In this document: in pieces, positions 13,933 through 14,231 of the stretch
Position numbering within the stretch: position 1 is the stretch's first letter
Layout of the letters: each line of letters starts with the position of its first letter
Source: a candidate division FCPU426 bacterium
Lineage (GTDB): Bacteria > Oederibacteriota > JAAXVQ01 > JAUVAV01
Assembly: GCA_030619365.1 (NCBI GenBank)
Contig: JAUXBQ010000045.1
Span: forward strand, 1-14,231
Direction of reading: 5' to 3'
DNA: 14,231 nucleotides
Program-made: the position numbers and the translations under genes
The notes under the pieces: model-generated
Databases searched by the model: none
The model's input: the letters and a program-made list of their open reading frames with translations, nothing else
Told to the model about the DNA's origin: nothing

Positions 13933-14231
13933 ATGATGAAAAAAACGATCGTTTCGATGTTTCTAGCAGGAATGCTCCTGCTGCCCGCACTATCATTTTC
14001 AGGCTCGATTGAAAGCGTGCCGCTGGAGTTTGAGTTTATGGGGGTCAAAATCTACACATTGGACGACACCTTGCCAAAAGAGTATTCGTCGATCTCCCTT
14101 TTGGCCGCGGACGGTAAATATTTTGATTCCCTACTACGGGAAATTTCCGAGGAAACCCGGAAAATGAAGGGCAACGCGCTTATTATTCTGAGCGTGGAAA
14201 AGGTCGGACAGGAGTATTTTGTATTCGCGAA
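13933..14231 (+). CDS. Exported protein of unknown function, N-terminal part
   Basis: Translation from ATG 13933 gives MMKKTIVSMFLAGMLLLPALSFSG, a clear type I signal peptide: a KK n-region, a hydrophobic core and a probable cleavage near the SFS-G region. No lipobox cysteine is seen. A second ATG follows directly at 13936 and is as good a start; AGGAGG (13921-13926) is six or nine bases upstream. The visible mature part (about 75 residues) is soluble and mixed charged, with a helix-like segment YFDSLLREISEETRKMKGN followed by a strand ALIILSVEKV. That arrangement resembles small periplasmic alpha/beta domains, but I recognise no family. The gene is cut by the right edge, so length and C-terminal domains are unknown. 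Confidence 0.8.
   Translation, partial: MMKKTIVSMFLAGMLLLPALSFSGSIESVPLEFEFMGVKIYTLDDTLPKEYSSISLLAADGKYFDSLLREISEETRKMKGNALIILSVEKVGQEYFVFA

Noticed and set aside
1..14231. tRNA, rRNA genes or CRISPR arrays
   Set aside because: I saw no cloverleaf-like or rRNA-like segments and no regularly spaced direct repeats with unique spacers.

Overview
The window is a compact, GC-rich bacterial chromosome segment in which every recognisable gene lies on the + strand. It is mostly conserved housekeeping genes, with a lower-GC accessory tail at the right end. The RicT (YaaT/PSP1) gene and the order tmk-holB-ricT-metG-tatD argue against a gammaproteobacterium. They fit the Firmicutes or one of several other, partly uncultured, phyla. 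The order trpC-trpF-trpB-trpA-accD-folC is common in many bacteria. I cannot name the species or phylum from sequence alone.

Layout. Positions 2-553 hold the 3' part of an unrecognised gene cut by the left edge. After an AT-richer gap with a possible promoter comes tmk (thymidylate kinase, 837-1499), which overlaps holB (DNA polymerase III delta', 1489-2493). Then follow ricT (2551-3576, with a repetitive Pro/Ala/Gln-rich tail), metG (methionyl-tRNA synthetase, 3589-5136) and a fused TatD hydrolase/radical SAM protein (5178-6593). A purine-rich heptamer tract separates this block from trpC, trpF, trpB and trpA (6707-10136), then accD (10278-11123) and folC (11120-12412). Several junctions overlap by 4 or 11 bases (tmk/holB, trpC/trpF, trpB/trpA, accD/folC), which suggests co-transcription and translational coupling.

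Right-hand accessory region. After folC the base composition drops and a 37-bp dyad sits directly upstream of a perfect consensus sigma-70-type promoter (TTGACA-N17-TATAAT). It drives a two-gene cassette: a winged-helix/minimal nucleotidyltransferase protein (12634-13182) overlapping by 4 bases a HEPN-domain protein (13179-13613). This is the layout of an MNT-HEPN toxin-antitoxin-like module, probably autoregulated. A 319-base gap follows, holding a perfect 35-bp palindrome whose minus-strand reading resembles part of the ORF6N domain, a dRS3-like 20-bp dispersed repeat, and a possible promoter. The last gene (13933 to the right edge) encodes the N-terminus of an exported protein of unknown function.

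How the genes work together: tmk and holB serve DNA precursor supply and replication, ricT RNA maturation, metG translation, trpCFBA the last steps of tryptophan synthesis, accD fatty-acid initiation and folC folate polyglutamylation. The least ordinary features are a 38-nt palindrome apparently inserted in frame in the radical SAM gene that shares a 17-nt identical core with the ricT tail, a TrpC lacking a conserved catalytic-site Glu, the cassette with its operator-like dyad, and the ORF6N-like palindrome.
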